From NCBI RefSeq assembly GCF_002858935.1, contig NZ_PJRT01000029.1, positions 124,001 through 188,000 on the forward strand: a stretch of 64,000 nucleotides of DNA. The letters are read 5' to 3'. A program made the translations under genes and the position numbers. A model generated the notes under the pieces. That model did not search any database and had not been told where the DNA came from. It worked only from the letters and a program-made list of their open reading frames with translations. The stretch is from Pantoea endophytica (lineage in GTDB: Bacteria > Pseudomonadota > Gammaproteobacteria > Enterobacterales > Enterobacteriaceae). Numbering within the stretch: the first letter of the stretch is position 1; each line of letters begins with the position of its first letter. Below, one piece after another: positions 11,125-21,737 of this stretch.

Positions 11125-11667
11125 ATGACTTTAAAAGATATTGTCGTTGGCTTCGGCACGACAGTGCGCAGTATCTGGATGATAGGCATGCATGCCTTCG
11201 CCAAGCGCGAAACCCAAATGTATCCGGAAGAGCCGGTTTATCTGCCGCCGCGTTACCGTGGCCGTATCGTGCTGACGCGCGATCCGGACGGCGCAGAGCG
11301 TTGCGTTGCCTGTAACTTGTGCGCGGTAGCTTGTCCTGTCGGCTGTATCTCGCTGCAGAAAGCCGAGACGCAGGATGGACGTTGGTATCCTGAGTTCTTC
11401 CGCATCAACTTCTCACGCTGCATCTTCTGCGGCCTGTGTGAAGAGGCTTGCCCAACCACCGCGATTCAGCTGACACCCGATTTCGAACTGGGTGAGTTTA
11501 AGCGTCAGGATCTGGTGTATGAGAAAGAAGACTTGCTGATTTCCGGTCCGGGTAAATATCCGGAGTACAACTTCTATCGTATGGCTGGTATGGCGATCAA
11601 CGGAAAAGAGAAGGGCGAAGCGGAAAACGAAGCCAAGCCGATCGACGTCAAAGGGTTATTACCTTAA
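11125..11667 (+). CDS. nuoI: NADH:quinone oxidoreductase subunit I
   Basis: 8Fe ferredoxin-type subunit holding clusters N6a and N6b between NuoG and NuoB. The two ligand sets are plain: [15 protein letters not shown] and [15 protein letters not shown] membrane-apposed N-terminal helix ([16 protein letters not shown]) anchors it. I used ATG 11125 ([11 protein letters not shown]), giving 180 residues as in E. coli. An upstream in-frame start at 11047 lies inside nuoH and is not credible. nuoJ follows after 10 nt. Confidence 0.97.
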   Translation: MTLKDIVVGFGTTVRSIWMIGMHAFAKRETQMYPEEPVYLPPRYRGRIVLTRDPDGAERCVACNLCAVACPVGCISLQKAETQDGRWYPEFFRINFSRCIFCGLCEEACPTTAIQLTPDFELGEFKRQDLVYEKEDLLISGPGKYPEYNFYRMAGMAINGKEKGEAENEAKPIDVKGLLP

Positions 11668-11677
11668 GGAGCCAGGT

Positions 11678-12229
11678 ATGGAATTTGCGTTTTATCTTTG
11701 CGGACTGGTGGCGGTGCTGACGACGCTGCGCGTCATCACCCACACCAATCCGGTACATGCGCTGCTGTACCTGATCGTTTCGCTGCTGTCGATTGCCGGC
11801 GTGTTCTTCTCAATGGGCGCCTACTTTGCCGGTGCACTGGAAATCATCGTCTACGCGGGTGCCATCATGGTGCTGTTCGTCTTTGTGGTGATGATGCTGA
11901 ACGTCGGCAAAACTCAGCAGGATCAAGAGCGCGAGTGGCTCAAACCTTCGCTGTGGATTGGCCCGGGCATCGTCTCTTTACTGCTGCTGGCAGTGATGAT
12001 TTACGCGATTAGCACGGCAACCGATCAGGGTATTGATGGCACCGTCATCGACGCGAAAGCAGTCGGTATCAGCTTATTTGGTCCCTATGTTCTGGCGGTT
12101 GAGTTGGCATCGATGCTGCTGCTCGCGGGTCTGGTCGTGGCCTTCCATATTGGACGTGAAGAGCGTCACGGCGAAGTGTTGAGCAATCGTCAAGCTGATG
12201 CGCAAGCAAATAAGGAGGATCACGCATGA
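11678..12229 (+). CDS. nuoJ: NADH:quinone oxidoreductase subunit J
   Basis: Hydrophobic membrane-arm subunit with five predicted transmembrane helices, lying beside NuoA and NuoK. The conserved third-helix segment [20 protein letters not shown], whose pi-bulge is implicated in gating proton access, is intact. The protein is 183 residues with a charged C-terminal tail, close to the roughly 184 of E. coli. A ribosome site (AAGGAG) lies ahead of its ATG. It overlaps nuoK by 4 nt. Confidence 0.96.
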   Translation: MEFAFYLCGLVAVLTTLRVITHTNPVHALLYLIVSLLSIAGVFFSMGAYFAGALEIIVYAGAIMVLFVFVVMMLNVGKTQQDQEREWLKPSLWIGPGIVSLLLLAVMIYAISTATDQGIDGTVIDAKAVGISLFGPYVLAVELASMLLLAGLVVAFHIGREERHGEVLSNRQADAQANKEDHA

Positions 12230-12528
12230 TCCCGTTACAACACGGCCTGATGCTGGCCGCTGTGCTGTTTGTTCTCGGCCTGACCTCCGTGGTGCTGCGT
12301 CGTAACATCCTGTTTATGCTGATTGGTCTGGAAATCATGATCAATGCCTCCGCGTTAGCGCTGGTGGTAGCAGGCAGCTATTGGGGACAAGCTGATGGTC
12401 AGGTGATGTACATCCTGGCGATCAGCCTTGCGGCGGCGGAAGCGAGTATTGGTCTGGCGCTGTTGCTCCAGCTCTATCGTCGTCGTCAGACGCTGAACAT
12501 TGACACAGTGAGCGAGATGCGCGGATGA
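12226..12528 (+). CDS. nuoK: NADH:quinone oxidoreductase subunit K
   Basis: Small three-helix subunit of the membrane arm, homologous to MrpC. It has the conserved buried glutamates in [14 protein letters not shown] (helix 2) and in [13 protein letters not shown] (helix 3), which form part of the central hydrophilic axis. It is 100 residues, identical in length to E. coli. It overlaps both neighbours by 4 nt (nuoJ upstream, nuoL downstream), giving a tightly coupled JKL block. Confidence 0.96.
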   Translation: MIPLQHGLMLAAVLFVLGLTSVVLRRNILFMLIGLEIMINASALALVVAGSYWGQADGQVMYILAISLAAAEASIGLALLLQLYRRRQTLNIDTVSEMRG

Positions 12529-14360
12529 ATCTTCTCTATTTAACCGTATTATTTCCGCTGATTGGCTTCCTGCTATTGGCGTTTTCACGCGGTCGCTGGT
12601 CGGAGAACCTGTCGGCAGCAATCGGTATGGGTTCTGTTGGTCTTGCCGCATTAACCACTATTTATGCCGGTTTCGACTTCTTCAATCAGGGGCAGCAGCC
12701 GTTCACTCAGGCGCTGTGGACCTGGATTCACGTCGGCAACTTTGACATTAAAGTGAATCTGGTGCTGGATGGTCTTTCTCTGACCATGCTGTCCGTCGTC
12801 ACCGGCGTTGGCTTCTTCATCCACATGTTCGCTTCATGGTACATGCGTGGTGAAGAGGGTTATTCGCGCTTCTTCGCTTACACCAACCTGTTCATCGCGA
12901 GCATGGTGGTGTTGGTGCTGGCCGATAACCTGCTGCTGATGTATCTCGGCTGGGAAGGCGTGGGCCTGTGCTCCTATCTGCTGATTGGCTTCTATTACAG
13001 CAATCCAGAGAACGGCAAAGCGGCGATGAAAGCCTTTATCATCACCCGTGTCGGTGATGTGTTCCTCGCTTTCGCCTTGTTCATCCTCTACAACGAGCTG
13101 GGCACGCTGAACTTCCGCGAACTGGTGGAACTGGCACCCGCGCACTTCGCTGCAGACAACCACATGCTGCAGTGGGCAACCCTGATGCTGTTGGGTGGCG
13201 CGGTTGGTAAATCGGCACAGCTGCCATTACAAACCTGGCTGGCGGATGCGATGGCCGGTCCAACTCCGGTTTCGGCACTGATTCACGCCGCGACCATGGT
13301 AACCGCCGGTGTTTATCTGATTGCACGTACCCACGGTCTGTTCCTGTTGACGCCGGAAGTGCTGCATCTGGTGGGTATCATTGGTGCGATTACTCTGGTG
13401 CTGGCAGGTTTTGCTGCGCTGGTGCAAACCGACATCAAACGCGTGCTGGCTTACTCCACCATGAGTCAGATCGGCTACATGTTCCTCGCGCTTGGCGTGC
13501 AGGCATGGGACGCGGCGATTTTCCACCTGATGACGCATGCATTCTTCAAAGCCTTGCTGTTCCTCTCTTCAGGCTCGGTCATTCTGGCCTGCCATCACGA
13601 GCAGAATATTTTCAAAATGGGCGGCCTGCGTAAGAGCATCCCGCTGGTGTATATCTGCTTCCTGGTGGGCGGTGCCGCCTTGGCTGCGCTGCCGCTGATC
13701 ACCGCAGGTTTCTACAGTAAAGATGAAATCCTGTTTGGTGCGATGGCGAATGGTCACATCAATCTGATGGTGGCGGGTCTGGTGGGTGCATTCCTCACTT
13801 CGATCTACACCTTCCGCATGATCTTTATCGTGTTCCACGGTGAAGAGAAAATTCATGCTCACGCCGGTAAAGGCATTACGCATCACCTGCCGCTGATTGT
13901 TCTGATGGTGCTCTCCACCTTTATTGGTGCGCTGATCACGCCTCCTCTGGCGGGTGTTCTGCCGCAGAACGAGTTTGGTGAAGGCGGCAAAGTGATGCTG
14001 GAAATCACCTCAGGCGTGGTGGCCATTGTCGGTATCCTGATCGCAGCAGCTCTGTGGCTGGGTAAACGTCAACTGGTGACCAGTATTGCTAACAGCGCGC
14101 CGGGTCGTTTCTTCGGCACCTGGTGGTTCGCGGCCTGGGGCTTCGACTGGCTGTATGACAAGCTGTTTGTAAAACCTTATCTCGGCATTGCCTGGTTGCT
14201 GAAGCGCGATCCGCTTAACTCACTGATGAACCTGCCTGCGCTGCTGTCGCGTGTTGGTAACAAAGGTTTGGTGGTGAGCGAAAACGGTTATCTGCGCTGG
14301 TACGTGGCCTCGATGAGTGTGGGTGCCGTTGTGGTGCTGGCGCTGCTGCTGGTGATTTAA
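12525..14360 (+). CDS. nuoL: NADH:quinone oxidoreductase subunit L
   Basis: Distal antiporter-like proton-pumping subunit (611 residues), with 14 conserved helices and a long C-terminal amphipathic helix that runs back along the membrane arm. Key motifs: [18 protein letters not shown] with the pumping Glu, [21 protein letters not shown] with the conserved Lys, and [17 protein letters not shown]. The C-terminal stretch after about residue 490 fits the lateral helix and last transmembrane segment. It overlaps nuoK by 4 nt; an 84-nt gap with hairpins follows before nuoM. Confidence 0.97.
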   Translation: MNLLYLTVLFPLIGFLLLAFSRGRWSENLSAAIGMGSVGLAALTTIYAGFDFFNQGQQPFTQALWTWIHVGNFDIKVNLVLDGLSLTMLSVVTGVGFFIHMFASWYMRGEEGYSRFFAYTNLFIASMVVLVLADNLLLMYLGWEGVGLCSYLLIGFYYSNPENGKAAMKAFIITRVGDVFLAFALFILYNELGTLNFRELVELAPAHFAADNHMLQWATLMLLGGAVGKSAQLPLQTWLADAMAGPTPVSALIHAATMVTAGVYLIARTHGLFLLTPEVLHLVGIIGAITLVLAGFAALVQTDIKRVLAYSTMSQIGYMFLALGVQAWDAAIFHLMTHAFFKALLFLSSGSVILACHHEQNIFKMGGLRKSIPLVYICFLVGGAALAALPLITAGFYSKDEILFGAMANGHINLMVAGLVGAFLTSIYTFRMIFIVFHGEEKIHAHAGKGITHHLPLIVLMVLSTFIGALITPPLAGVLPQNEFGEGGKVMLEITSGVVAIVGILIAAALWLGKRQLVTSIANSAPGRFFGTWWFAAWGFDWLYDKLFVKPYLGIAWLLKRDPLNSLMNLPALLSRVGNKGLVVSENGYLRWYVASMSVGAVVVLALLLVI

Positions 14361-14444
14361 AGATTGATGAGCGGGGCGGGTTCGCTCGCCCAATTAGAAT
14401 GTCAAAAATTGCCTGAAGTAAGGCAATAAAAAGGGAAGTTTGCC
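14361..14444 (+). other. nuoL-nuoM intercistronic hairpins
   Basis: The 84-nt gap contains a GC-rich stem around 14373-14391 and a perfect 6-bp stem TTGCCT (14409-14414)/AGGCAA (14421-14426). They lie just before the nuoM ribosome site (AAGGGAAG) and its GTG start. No T run follows the second stem. Confidence 0.4.
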
Positions 14445-15965
14445 GTGTTATTACCTTGGCTAATTATCATACCTTTTGTCGGTGGCTTGCTCTGCTGGCT
14501 TGCGGAGCGTCTTGGCGCGAAAGTTCCGCGCTGGATTGCCATGATCACCATGGGCCTGACGCTAGCGCTTGGTCTGCAGCTGTGGTTGCAGGGAGGCTAT
14601 TCACTGACGCAGGCTGCGGGCATTCCGCAATGGCAATCGACTTTCTCCGTACCGTGGATTCCGCGCTTTGGCATCAACTTCCATCTGGCAATTGATGGTC
14701 TGTCGCTGCTGATGGTGGTGCTGACCGGACTGCTCGGTTTGATGGCGGTGCTGTGTTCCTGGAACGAAATTGAGAAATATCAGGGCTTTTTCCACCTCAA
14801 CCTGATGTGGATTCTCGGTGGTGTGATTGGCGTGTTCCTCTCCATCGATATGTTCCTGTTCTTCTTCTTCTGGGAAATGATGCTGGTGCCGATGTATTTC
14901 CTCATCGCACTGTGGGGCCATAAAGCATCCGACGGTAAAACGCGTATCAGCGCGGCGACCAAGTTCTTCATCTACACCCAGGCATCGGGTCTGATCATGT
15001 TGGTGGCGATTCTGGCGCTGGTCTTTGTCCATTACAACGCCACCGGCGTATGGACTTTCAGCTACGAAGAGCTGCTGAAAACTCCGATGTCGCACACCGT
15101 TGAATATCTGCTGATGCTTGGCTTCTTTATTGCCTTTGCGGTGAAAATGCCGGTGGTGCCATTACACGGTTGGTTACCCGATGCGCATAGCCAGGCACCA
15201 ACCGCTGGTTCAGTTGACCTCGCAGGTATCTTGCTAAAAACTGCGGCTTACGGTTTGCTGCGCTTTAGCCTGCCGCTGTTCCCGAATGCGTCAGCAGAGT
15301 TCGCACCGATTGCCATGTGGCTGGGTATCATCGGCATCTTCTACGGTGCGTGGATGGCATTCTCACAAACTGATATCAAGCGACTGATCGCTTACACCTC
15401 TATTTCGCATATGGGCTTCGTGCTCATCGCCATCTACACTGGCAGCCAGCTGGCCTTCCAGGGCGCGGTGATTCAGATGATTGCGCACGGTCTCTCTGCT
15501 GCGGCACTGTTCATCTTGTGTGGTCAGCTGTATGAGCGTCTGCATACCCGCGACCTTCGTCAGATGGGCGGCTTGTGGTCACGTATCAAATGGATTCCGG
15601 GTCTGTCACTGTTCTTCGCGGTTGCAAACCTCGGTATGCCGGGCACCGGTAACTTTGTTGGCGAATTTATGATTCTGACCGGCAGCTTCCAGGTGGTACC
15701 GGTGATTATCGTCATTGCAACCTTTGGTCTGGTGTTTGCTTCGGTTTACTCCCTGATCATGATGCAGCGCGCTTACTTCGGCGAAGCAAAGTCGAAAGAT
15801 CCGCTGCCAGGCATGTCACCGCGTGAGTTCATGACTATCGGCGTATTGGTGGTGTTGCTGGTACTGCTGGGGATTTATCCTCAGCCGATCCTCGACACAT
15901 CCCATGCTGCGATGAGTAATATTCAGCAGTGGTTTACCGCTTCAATTTCAACTACAAGGCCGTAA
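14445..15965 (+). CDS. nuoM: NADH:quinone oxidoreductase subunit M
   Basis: Middle antiporter-like proton-pumping subunit (506 residues, about 14 transmembrane helices). The essential Glu is in FFFFFWEMMLVPMYFLIALWG, and the Lys in AFAVKMPVVPLHGWLPDAHS; DIKRLIAYTSISHMGFV is also present. Translation starts at a GTG (14445) with AAGGGAAG upstream, and the resulting N-terminus MLLPWLIIIPFVGG aligns with E. coli NuoM. Relative to E. coli there is a short deletion near residue 460 (after SKDPLPGMS). nuoN begins 6 nt after the stop. Confidence 0.97.
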   Translation: MLLPWLIIIPFVGGLLCWLAERLGAKVPRWIAMITMGLTLALGLQLWLQGGYSLTQAAGIPQWQSTFSVPWIPRFGINFHLAIDGLSLLMVVLTGLLGLMAVLCSWNEIEKYQGFFHLNLMWILGGVIGVFLSIDMFLFFFFWEMMLVPMYFLIALWGHKASDGKTRISAATKFFIYTQASGLIMLVAILALVFVHYNATGVWTFSYEELLKTPMSHTVEYLLMLGFFIAFAVKMPVVPLHGWLPDAHSQAPTAGSVDLAGILLKTAAYGLLRFSLPLFPNASAEFAPIAMWLGIIGIFYGAWMAFSQTDIKRLIAYTSISHMGFVLIAIYTGSQLAFQGAVIQMIAHGLSAAALFILCGQLYERLHTRDLRQMGGLWSRIKWIPGLSLFFAVANLGMPGTGNFVGEFMILTGSFQVVPVIIVIATFGLVFASVYSLIMMQRAYFGEAKSKDPLPGMSPREFMTIGVLVVLLVLLGIYPQPILDTSHAAMSNIQQWFTASISTTRP

Positions 15966-15971
15966 TTCGCC

Positions 15972-17429
15972 ATGACAATAACTCCTCAACATCTGATCGC
16001 GTTACTGCCGCTGTTAATCGTCGGATTGACGGTGGTGGTGGTGATGCTGTCCATTGCGTGGCGACGCAATCACTTTGTTAATGCCACGCTGACGGTGATC
16101 GGACTTAACATTGCGCTATTTTCTCTGTGGTTTGTAGGCCAGGCGGGAGCGATGGACGTCACGCCGCTGCTGCGTGTTGATGGCTATTCGATGTTCTACA
16201 CCGCGCTGGTGGTGCTGGCGAGTTTAGCCACCTGCACCTTCGCTTATCCGTGGCTGGCCGGTTTCCCGGATAACAAAGATGAGTTCTATCTGCTGGTGCT
16301 GATTGCAGCACTCGGCGGGATCGTGCTGGCGAGCGCCAATCATCTGGCAGCGCTGTTCATCGGTATCGAACTGCTGTCACTGCCGCTGTTTGGTTTGATT
16401 GGTTATGCTTTCCGCCAGAAACGTTCGCTGGAAGCGTCGCTGAAATATACCATTCTGTCGGCGGCGGCCTCATCGTTCCTGCTGTTCGGTATCGCGCTGA
16501 TTTATGCTGATTCCGGCAGCCTGAGCTTTGTGCAGCTGGGCAAAAGTCTGAGCGATAGCATGATTCAGGAGCCGCTGTTGCTGCTCGGTCTGGGCATGAT
16601 GATTATCGGACTGGGCTTTAAACTGTCGCTGGTTCCTTTCCACCTGTGGACGCCAGATGTTTATCAGGGTGCGCCAGCGCCGGTTTCAACCTTCCTCGCT
16701 ACCGCCAGCAAGATCGCCATCTTTGGTGTGATTATGCGCCTGTTCATGTACGCGCCCGTCACTGACAGCGAAGCGGTGCGTACCGTGCTGGGCATCATTG
16801 CGTTTGCGTCGATTCTGTTCGGCAACCTGATGGCGATTTCCCAGAGCAACATCAAGCGTCTGCTCGGTTACTCCTCTATCGCGCACCTTGGTTATCTGTT
16901 GGTGGCGCTGATTGCGGTGAAAACCCATCAGCTGTCGCTGGAAACCGCAGGCGTTTATCTGGCCGGTTACCTGTTCAGCAGCCTTGGCGCGTTCGGCGTA
17001 GTGAGTCTGATGTCGAGCCCTTATCGCGGTCCGGATGCCGATACGCTCTATTCCTATCGTGGTCTGTTCTGGCATCGTCCGATTCTGTCTGCAGTAATGA
17101 CGGTGATGATGTTGTCACTGGCGGGTATCCCAATGACGCTCGGCTTCATCGGTAAGTTCTACGTTATCGCCTCGAGTGTGAACGCACATCTGTGGTGGTT
17201 GAGTGGTGCGGTGGTAGCGGGTAGTGCGATTGGGCTTTATTACTATCTGCGTGTGACGGTGAGTCTGTATCTCAGCCCGCCGGAACTGCACAACCGCGAT
17301 ACGCAAGCCAATTGGGCATTTACTGCCGGCGGCGTTGTGGTACTGATCTCTGCGATTCTGGTGCTGCTGCTCGGTGTTTATCCGCAGCCGCTGATTACAC
17401 TGGTGCAGATGGCTCAGCCACTGATGTAA
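15972..17429 (+). CDS. nuoN: NADH:quinone oxidoreductase subunit N
   Basis: Proximal antiporter-like proton-pumping subunit, 485 residues as in E. coli, with about 14 transmembrane helices. Conserved elements: [18 protein letters not shown] with the helix-5 Glu, [21 protein letters not shown] with the helix-7 Lys, and [18 protein letters not shown]. It is the last gene of the operon and is followed by a strong terminator 20 nt after its stop. Confidence 0.97.
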   Translation: MTITPQHLIALLPLLIVGLTVVVVMLSIAWRRNHFVNATLTVIGLNIALFSLWFVGQAGAMDVTPLLRVDGYSMFYTALVVLASLATCTFAYPWLAGFPDNKDEFYLLVLIAALGGIVLASANHLAALFIGIELLSLPLFGLIGYAFRQKRSLEASLKYTILSAAASSFLLFGIALIYADSGSLSFVQLGKSLSDSMIQEPLLLLGLGMMIIGLGFKLSLVPFHLWTPDVYQGAPAPVSTFLATASKIAIFGVIMRLFMYAPVTDSEAVRTVLGIIAFASILFGNLMAISQSNIKRLLGYSSIAHLGYLLVALIAVKTHQLSLETAGVYLAGYLFSSLGAFGVVSLMSSPYRGPDADTLYSYRGLFWHRPILSAVMTVMMLSLAGIPMTLGFIGKFYVIASSVNAHLWWLSGAVVAGSAIGLYYYLRVTVSLYLSPPELHNRDTQANWAFTAGGVVVLISAILVLLLGVYPQPLITLVQMAQPLM

Positions 17430-17448
17430 TTCAGATTTACGAAACCAC

Positions 17449-17478
17449 TGAATCAGGCCTGCGGGCCTGATTTTTTTT
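17449..17478 (+). terminator. Rho-independent terminator of the nuo operon
   Basis: A perfect 9-bp stem AATCAGGCC (17451-17459)/GGCCTGATT (17464-17472) with a 4-nt loop is followed by a run of T to 17478. It ends the 13-gene nuo transcript. Confidence 0.93.
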
Positions 17479-17618
17479 GCCTGCAGTTCACAGCGTAGTG
17501 AGAGGTTGAGCACAGAGTCACCACGAGGTTTTCAGCTGCCGCTGCTGCTCACTGCGTTTGGCGTAGCCGGTGTGATATTCTCATCGGATCCCTTTTTTCG
17601 CTCAGACAAGGAAGCACC

Positions 17619-18071
17619 ATGGAAATGCTTTGGCTTGATTGCCACCACAGTGAACTGACAGCGCAACAACTCTACACTTTGCTGGCACTGCGCAATCATG
17701 TCTTCATCGTGGAACAAAACTGTCCTTATCAGGATATTGATGGCCAGGATTTAGCTGCCGAAAACCGCCACATTCTCGGATTTCTCGACGGTAAGCTGCT
17801 GGCCTATGCGCGCGTGTTAACGCCAGCGCTAGACTCTGCGCCGGTAATGATTGGTCGTGTGATTGTTTCTGAAGAAGCACGCGGTTTGAAGCTGGGCTAT
17901 CGCTTGATGGAGAAGGCGCTGGAGAGCTGTGAAAAGTATTGGTCGCAGCGCGCTATTTATCTCTCTGCGCAGGCACATCTGGAAGGGTTCTACGGTCGTC
18001 TGGGCTTTAAAGCGGTGACTGAAGTCTACATGGAAGATGACATTCCGCACATCGGCATGCAAAAAGCATAA
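17619..18071 (+). CDS. elaA: GNAT-family acetyltransferase ElaA
   Basis: Predicted N-acetyltransferase of the GNAT superfamily (150 residues), cytosolic, substrate unknown. The acetyl-CoA binding segment is visible around residues 70-95 (IGRVIVSEEARGLKLGYRLMEKALE, containing the Q/RxxGxG/A-like loop). The N-terminal HHSELTAQQLYTLLALRNHVFIVEQNCPYQDIDG block is typical of the ElaA subfamily. The ribosome site AAGGAAG lies 9 nt before the ATG. In E. coli elaA also lies near nuoN, but other genes come between; here it follows the nuo terminator directly. Convergent with opgD. Confidence 0.92.
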   Translation: MEMLWLDCHHSELTAQQLYTLLALRNHVFIVEQNCPYQDIDGQDLAAENRHILGFLDGKLLAYARVLTPALDSAPVMIGRVIVSEEARGLKLGYRLMEKALESCEKYWSQRAIYLSAQAHLEGFYGRLGFKAVTEVYMEDDIPHIGMQKA

Positions 18072-18093
18072 CGGCGAGGATTGCTCCTCGCCG
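18072..18093. terminator. Hairpin between convergent elaA and opgD
   Basis: A perfect 9-bp stem CGGCGAGGA/TCCTCGCCG with a TTGC loop begins at the base after the elaA stop, 8 nt from the opgD stop. Neither flank has a clean T run, so it could be a weak bidirectional terminator or a 3'-end stabiliser. Confidence 0.5.
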
Positions 18094-18100
18094 TCAATCA

Positions 18101-19759
18101 TCAGCCTGGCGTCATCTGCCGGTCATCAACGTATTTACGTTGATCTGGCGGCGGCGGGAAGTACTGATAAAGCCAGGTTTCACTCAGCGTTTCATCTTTG
18201 GTACGTAGGAACAGGCGCATATCAACCGGTTTGGTCGAGTCGCTGTTTGGATACCAGTCAAACAGAATGCGGTAACCGTTGAGTGGCTCGACGTAGAGAA
18301 TCTCAACCTGCTTAAATGTGCCTTCTGAAACGGTAATCACCGGCTCAATACCTTTCGGCGCTGCGGCTTTCAGATCGCCACCAACAAAATCAATGGCAAA
18401 GCGACGTGACCAGGTATCCGGGAAGTGTTCGCCTGGCGCCCAACCTTCCGGGAATCCGCCGATACCGGTGCGCGTGGCATCGACACGCGCCAAACCACTG
18501 CGCACTGGTGGCAACTGGCTCCAGTAGAGTTTGTACTGGAAGCTGAACTCGCTACCGGCTTTCACCGGTTCTGACGGCTGCCAGAAGCACACCACGTTAT
18601 CCAGCGTTTCCCCGGTGGTAGGAATCTCCATCACGTTAATGGCGCCTTTGCCCCATTTACCAATCGGTTCTACCCACAGGCTTGGACGTTTGTCGTACCA
18701 GCCAATCACATCCTGATAATTTTTGAAGTCATGATCGAGCTGCAACAGGCCAAAACCACGCGGGTTTTCGTCCTGATAGGCGTTGAACTGCAAACGCTGC
18801 GGGTTGTTCAGCGGACGTGCAATCCATTCGCCTTCACCGGTCCACATCGCCAGACGATCGGAGTCGTGGATTTGTGGATGGTAAGTGTTACACATGCGGC
18901 GCTCGTTGGTGCCACAACTGAACATGCTGGTCATTGGCGCAATGCCAAGCTGGCGAATGTCGTTACGCGCAAACAGGTGGTTTTCCACCTCCATCACGAC
19001 GCGTTTCTCCTCGCAGTGAATGGTGAACTTGTAGGCACCGGTGACGCTCGCGCCATCCAGCAGGGCGTAGACCACGAAAGTAGTGTCATCCGCTTTTGGT
19101 GTTTCGAACCAGAACGCGGTGAAGTCCGGGAACTCTTCTTTGCCGTTGCTGAAGGTGTTGACCGCCACGCCGCGCGCGGAGAGGCCGTACTGGAAGGTTT
19201 CATCAACCGCACGGAAATAGCTGGCGCCAAGGAAAGAGACGATATCGCGGCGCGCCAGTTCAGGCTTCTTAAACGCACGGAAACCGGCAAAGCCGAGATC
19301 GGTTTTACCAACCAGCTGCCTGGTATCAACGTTGGCGTTGTGATAATTGAACAGCTCCGGACGGAAGTGGATCTCACGCGCTTCACGGCTCTGGGCATCG
19401 ACCGAGAACATGCGGATGCGGCGCTTGAAGCCCATACCGACGTGGAAGAATTGCACGTCCAGCTGACGATCGGGGATGTTATTCCACAGCGAGTGGTTGG
19501 CGTCGTACTGAATTTCGTTATAGGCCTGTGGAGTGAGATTGGCCAGGGTGTCGGGCAAGGGGCCGGGGGCGCCGCCCCAGGGCTGTTTTGCCAGCGCGGA
19601 GGCTTTCTTTTTCAGTGAGTCGAAATCGAAGCGAACCGCGGTACCGTCGGCGATACCATCATCGGCCCAGGCGGATTGTGCAAACAGCGTGGAGAGACCC
19701 GTCATGCCGCTAACAGCGGAGAGGGCCATGGACGCTTTCATAAATTTTCTACGATTCAT
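18101..19759 (-). CDS. opgD: Periplasmic glucans biosynthesis protein OpgD (MdoD)
   Basis: Periplasmic protein acting on osmoregulated periplasmic glucans (OPG/MDO); the E. coli protein has been described as a beta-1,2-glucanase that shapes glucan length. It is 552 residues and collinear with E. coli OpgD. The N-terminus [15 protein letters not shown] is a twin-arginine (Tat) signal with its hydrophobic core and an AWA-D cleavage region near residue 32. Conserved blocks such as [37 protein letters not shown] and [11 protein letters not shown] are intact. No opgB/C/G/H genes are in the window; opgD stands alone here, as in E. coli. Confidence 0.96.
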   Translation of the reverse strand: MNRRKFMKASMALSAVSGMTGLSTLFAQSAWADDGIADGTAVRFDFDSLKKKASALAKQPWGGAPGPLPDTLANLTPQAYNEIQYDANHSLWNNIPDRQLDVQFFHVGMGFKRRIRMFSVDAQSREAREIHFRPELFNYHNANVDTRQLVGKTDLGFAGFRAFKKPELARRDIVSFLGASYFRAVDETFQYGLSARGVAVNTFSNGKEEFPDFTAFWFETPKADDTTFVVYALLDGASVTGAYKFTIHCEEKRVVMEVENHLFARNDIRQLGIAPMTSMFSCGTNERRMCNTYHPQIHDSDRLAMWTGEGEWIARPLNNPQRLQFNAYQDENPRGFGLLQLDHDFKNYQDVIGWYDKRPSLWVEPIGKWGKGAINVMEIPTTGETLDNVVCFWQPSEPVKAGSEFSFQYKLYWSQLPPVRSGLARVDATRTGIGGFPEGWAPGEHFPDTWSRRFAIDFVGGDLKAAAPKGIEPVITVSEGTFKQVEILYVEPLNGYRILFDWYPNSDSTKPVDMRLFLRTKDETLSETWLYQYFPPPPDQRKYVDDRQMTPG

Positions 19760-20050
19760 GCCGGAAATCTAATCCTTAGCTGCTCGGGTGTATTTTGACT
19801 CTCGTAAGACGAGAAGCGTCTGACTACAGGGGGTTACGACAGTCGTGAAAATAAATAATTCAGTCTGCGGAAAATTTATCAGATTAATCAAATAAGCGAA
19901 GCAGAATTCGCGTAGCGGCAGCGTACATGACACAACTTTGCACTGCGGTGGATGAAACTCGGTGAAAACCTTGCAGTCGCCACCCAGCAAATCTGCAATT
20001 TATGACTATAGTTAAACCACAACGAGCAAGGAACATGGAGGAACTACATA

Positions 20051-20359
20051 GTGTCATCTTCAGATCAATTTGAAACGCACCTTGACGACGACCTGGCGCT
20101 GCTAACGGAAACGCTGGAAGAAGTGTTACGGGCATCAGGCGATCCGGCCGATCAGAAATATATCGAGCTGAAACTCAAAGCTGAACAAGCGCTGGAAGAC
20201 GTGAAATCGCGCGTTAGCCATGCGTCAGACAGCTATTACTATCGTGCCAAAAACGCGGCCTATCGCGCCGATGATTATGTGCATGAAAAACCGTGGCAGG
20301 GGATTGGCATCGGTGCCGCCGCTGGCCTGTTTGTCGGTTTACTGCTGGCTCGACGTTAA
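20051..20359 (+). CDS. elaB: ElaB, ribosome-associated tail-anchored membrane protein
   Basis: DUF883/ElaB-YqjD family protein of 102 residues. In E. coli these proteins are anchored in the inner membrane by a C-terminal helix, bind ribosomes and are RpoS-induced in stationary phase. An acidic, coiled-coil-like N-terminal part (about 8-75) is followed by the invariant YRADDYVHEKPWQGIG and a single terminal transmembrane segment with the GLLLARR-type end. The start is GTG at 20051, supported by GGAGGAA about 8 nt upstream. The 291-nt space to the divergent opgD holds both promoters and no gene. Confidence 0.95.
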   Translation: MSSSDQFETHLDDDLALLTETLEEVLRASGDPADQKYIELKLKAEQALEDVKSRVSHASDSYYYRAKNAAYRADDYVHEKPWQGIGIGAAAGLFVGLLLARR

Positions 20360-20366
20360 GTTCCAA

Positions 20367-20390
20367 CGGGCGCGACACGCTTCGCGCCCG
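20367..20390 (+). terminator. Possible terminator hairpin after elaB
   Basis: A perfect 8-bp GC stem CGGGCGCG (20367-20374)/CGCGCCCG (20383-20390) begins 8 nt after the elaB stop. The downstream bases (CTTCCTG) are not a true T run, so termination would be weak or Rho-assisted. Confidence 0.4.
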
Positions 20391-20503
20391 CTTCCTGATT
20401 GCCTCGCCGCTTTTCCCGCTAAATCCCTGTTTCGCATCATCCGCGATTGTGTTTCGCCTGCGCGCTTCCTACAGTAAAGCGACAGGGAAAAGGAGAACGC
20501 AAC

Positions 20504-21700
20504 GTGATACGTGTAGAAATGCTCTCAACGGGCGATGAAGTGTTACATGGGCAGATTGTCGATACCAACGCCGCGTGGCTGGCCAATGTGCTGTTCCAGC
20601 ACGGTTTGCCGATGACCAGCCGTAGCACCGTCGGTGATGCAATGACCTCGCTGGTGGAGGCGCTGCAGAGCCGCAGCCAGATTGCTGACGTGCTGATCGT
20701 GAATGGCGGTTTAGGACCGACCAGTGACGATCTCAGCGCGCAGGCCGCAGCCATTGCCAGCGGCAGCGAGTTAGTTATCCAGCAACCCTGGCTGGAAAAA
20801 ATGGAAGCCTGGTTCGCCAGCCGCGGACGTGTGATGGCACCGAGCAACCGCAAGCAGGCAGAAATCCCCGCCATAGCTGAGATGCTCGATAATCCGGTCG
20901 GCACCGCATGCGGCTTCGCGCTGCAGCTCAATCGCTGCTGGATTTTCTTCACCCCTGGCGTGCCGTCGGAATTTAAAGTGATGGTTGAGCAGGAGATTAT
21001 TCCGCGCCTCAAAGCACGCTTTGAACTGCCTGAGCCACCATTGTGTTTGCGCCTCACCACCTTTGGACGTGGGGAAAGTGACATTGCCGCCGAGCTGGAG
21101 CCGCTCCCGCTGCCGGAAGGCGTAGTGATGGGCTATCGCTCATCGATGCCGATTATTGAAATCAAACTCACCGGACCCGCCAGCCAACGCGTGGCGATGG
21201 AGCAAGTGTGGCAGCAGGTAAAACTGTTGCTGGCTGAATGCACCATCTTTGAGGGCACCGAAGGTTTACCGGCGCTGCTGGCGCGCGAGTTGCAGCAGCG
21301 TGGCTTCCATTTGGCGCTGAGCGAGCAGTTCACCGCCGGCTTACTTAACTGGCAGCTGGCCGCTGCGGACGTGGCGCTCAGCAAAGCAGAGATTCTGCCG
21401 CCGCAGGATGAAGATCTGGAAGCGCAGGTTGCGCGCACGCGTGACTGGGCGAAACAGCAGGGCGTGGCGCTGGCGTTGTCGGTGGGAAATTTAGTAGAAG
21501 GCGAAGTATCGATTGCATTGCATACGCCGGAAGCCAGCTGGGGCCAACGCGTAAAGTTCACTCATGGACGTCATAACGTGGAAACGCGGCAGAAAGTGGT
21601 GGCAATGATGGCGATGAACATGTTGCGTCGCTGGCTACACGGCAGTGAAGTCAGCACCGGTCACGGTTGGATTGATGTGCTGGAAACGGTGAAAAGCTGA
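20504..21700 (+). CDS. yfaY: CinA-like protein YfaY
   Basis: CinA-family protein of 398 residues. The N-terminal MoCF-biosynthesis/COG1058-type domain (about 1-165) shows EMLSTGDEVLHGQIVDTNAAWLA and NGGLGPTSDDLSA. The C-terminal CinA-C/PncC-like domain (about 260-390) is divergent, and NMN deamidase activity should not be assumed; the E. coli paralogue is reported to lack it. I chose GTG 20504 because AGGAG lies 8 nt upstream and the product begins like E. coli YfaY. An upstream start at 20447 would add 19 unrelated residues. Convergent with yfaE. Confidence 0.9.
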   Translation: MIRVEMLSTGDEVLHGQIVDTNAAWLANVLFQHGLPMTSRSTVGDAMTSLVEALQSRSQIADVLIVNGGLGPTSDDLSAQAAAIASGSELVIQQPWLEKMEAWFASRGRVMAPSNRKQAEIPAIAEMLDNPVGTACGFALQLNRCWIFFTPGVPSEFKVMVEQEIIPRLKARFELPEPPLCLRLTTFGRGESDIAAELEPLPLPEGVVMGYRSSMPIIEIKLTGPASQRVAMEQVWQQVKLLLAECTIFEGTEGLPALLARELQQRGFHLALSEQFTAGLLNWQLAAADVALSKAEILPPQDEDLEAQVARTRDWAKQQGVALALSVGNLVEGEVSIALHTPEASWGQRVKFTHGRHNVETRQKVVAMMAMNMLRRWLHGSEVSTGHGWIDVLETVKS

Positions 21701-21737
21701 TTGATCACCAGGTCGCCATAAATGGCGGCCTGGTCAA
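21701..21737. terminator. Hairpin between convergent yfaY and yfaE
   Basis: An 11-bp stem with one G-T pair (CCAGGTCGCCA 21708-21718 / TGGCGGCCTGG 21723-21733) fills the whole gap between the two stop codons. No strong T run is on either side; it may act as a two-way 3' boundary. Confidence 0.5.

Noticed and set aside
18072..18093. Calling the elaA/opgD hairpin a definite Rho-independent terminator
   Set aside because: The stem is strong but neither side has a proper T run, so it is listed with low confidence only.
18731..19618. 295-codon open frame antisense to opgD
   Set aside because: Shadow of a well-supported conserved gene; no ribosome site or family match.
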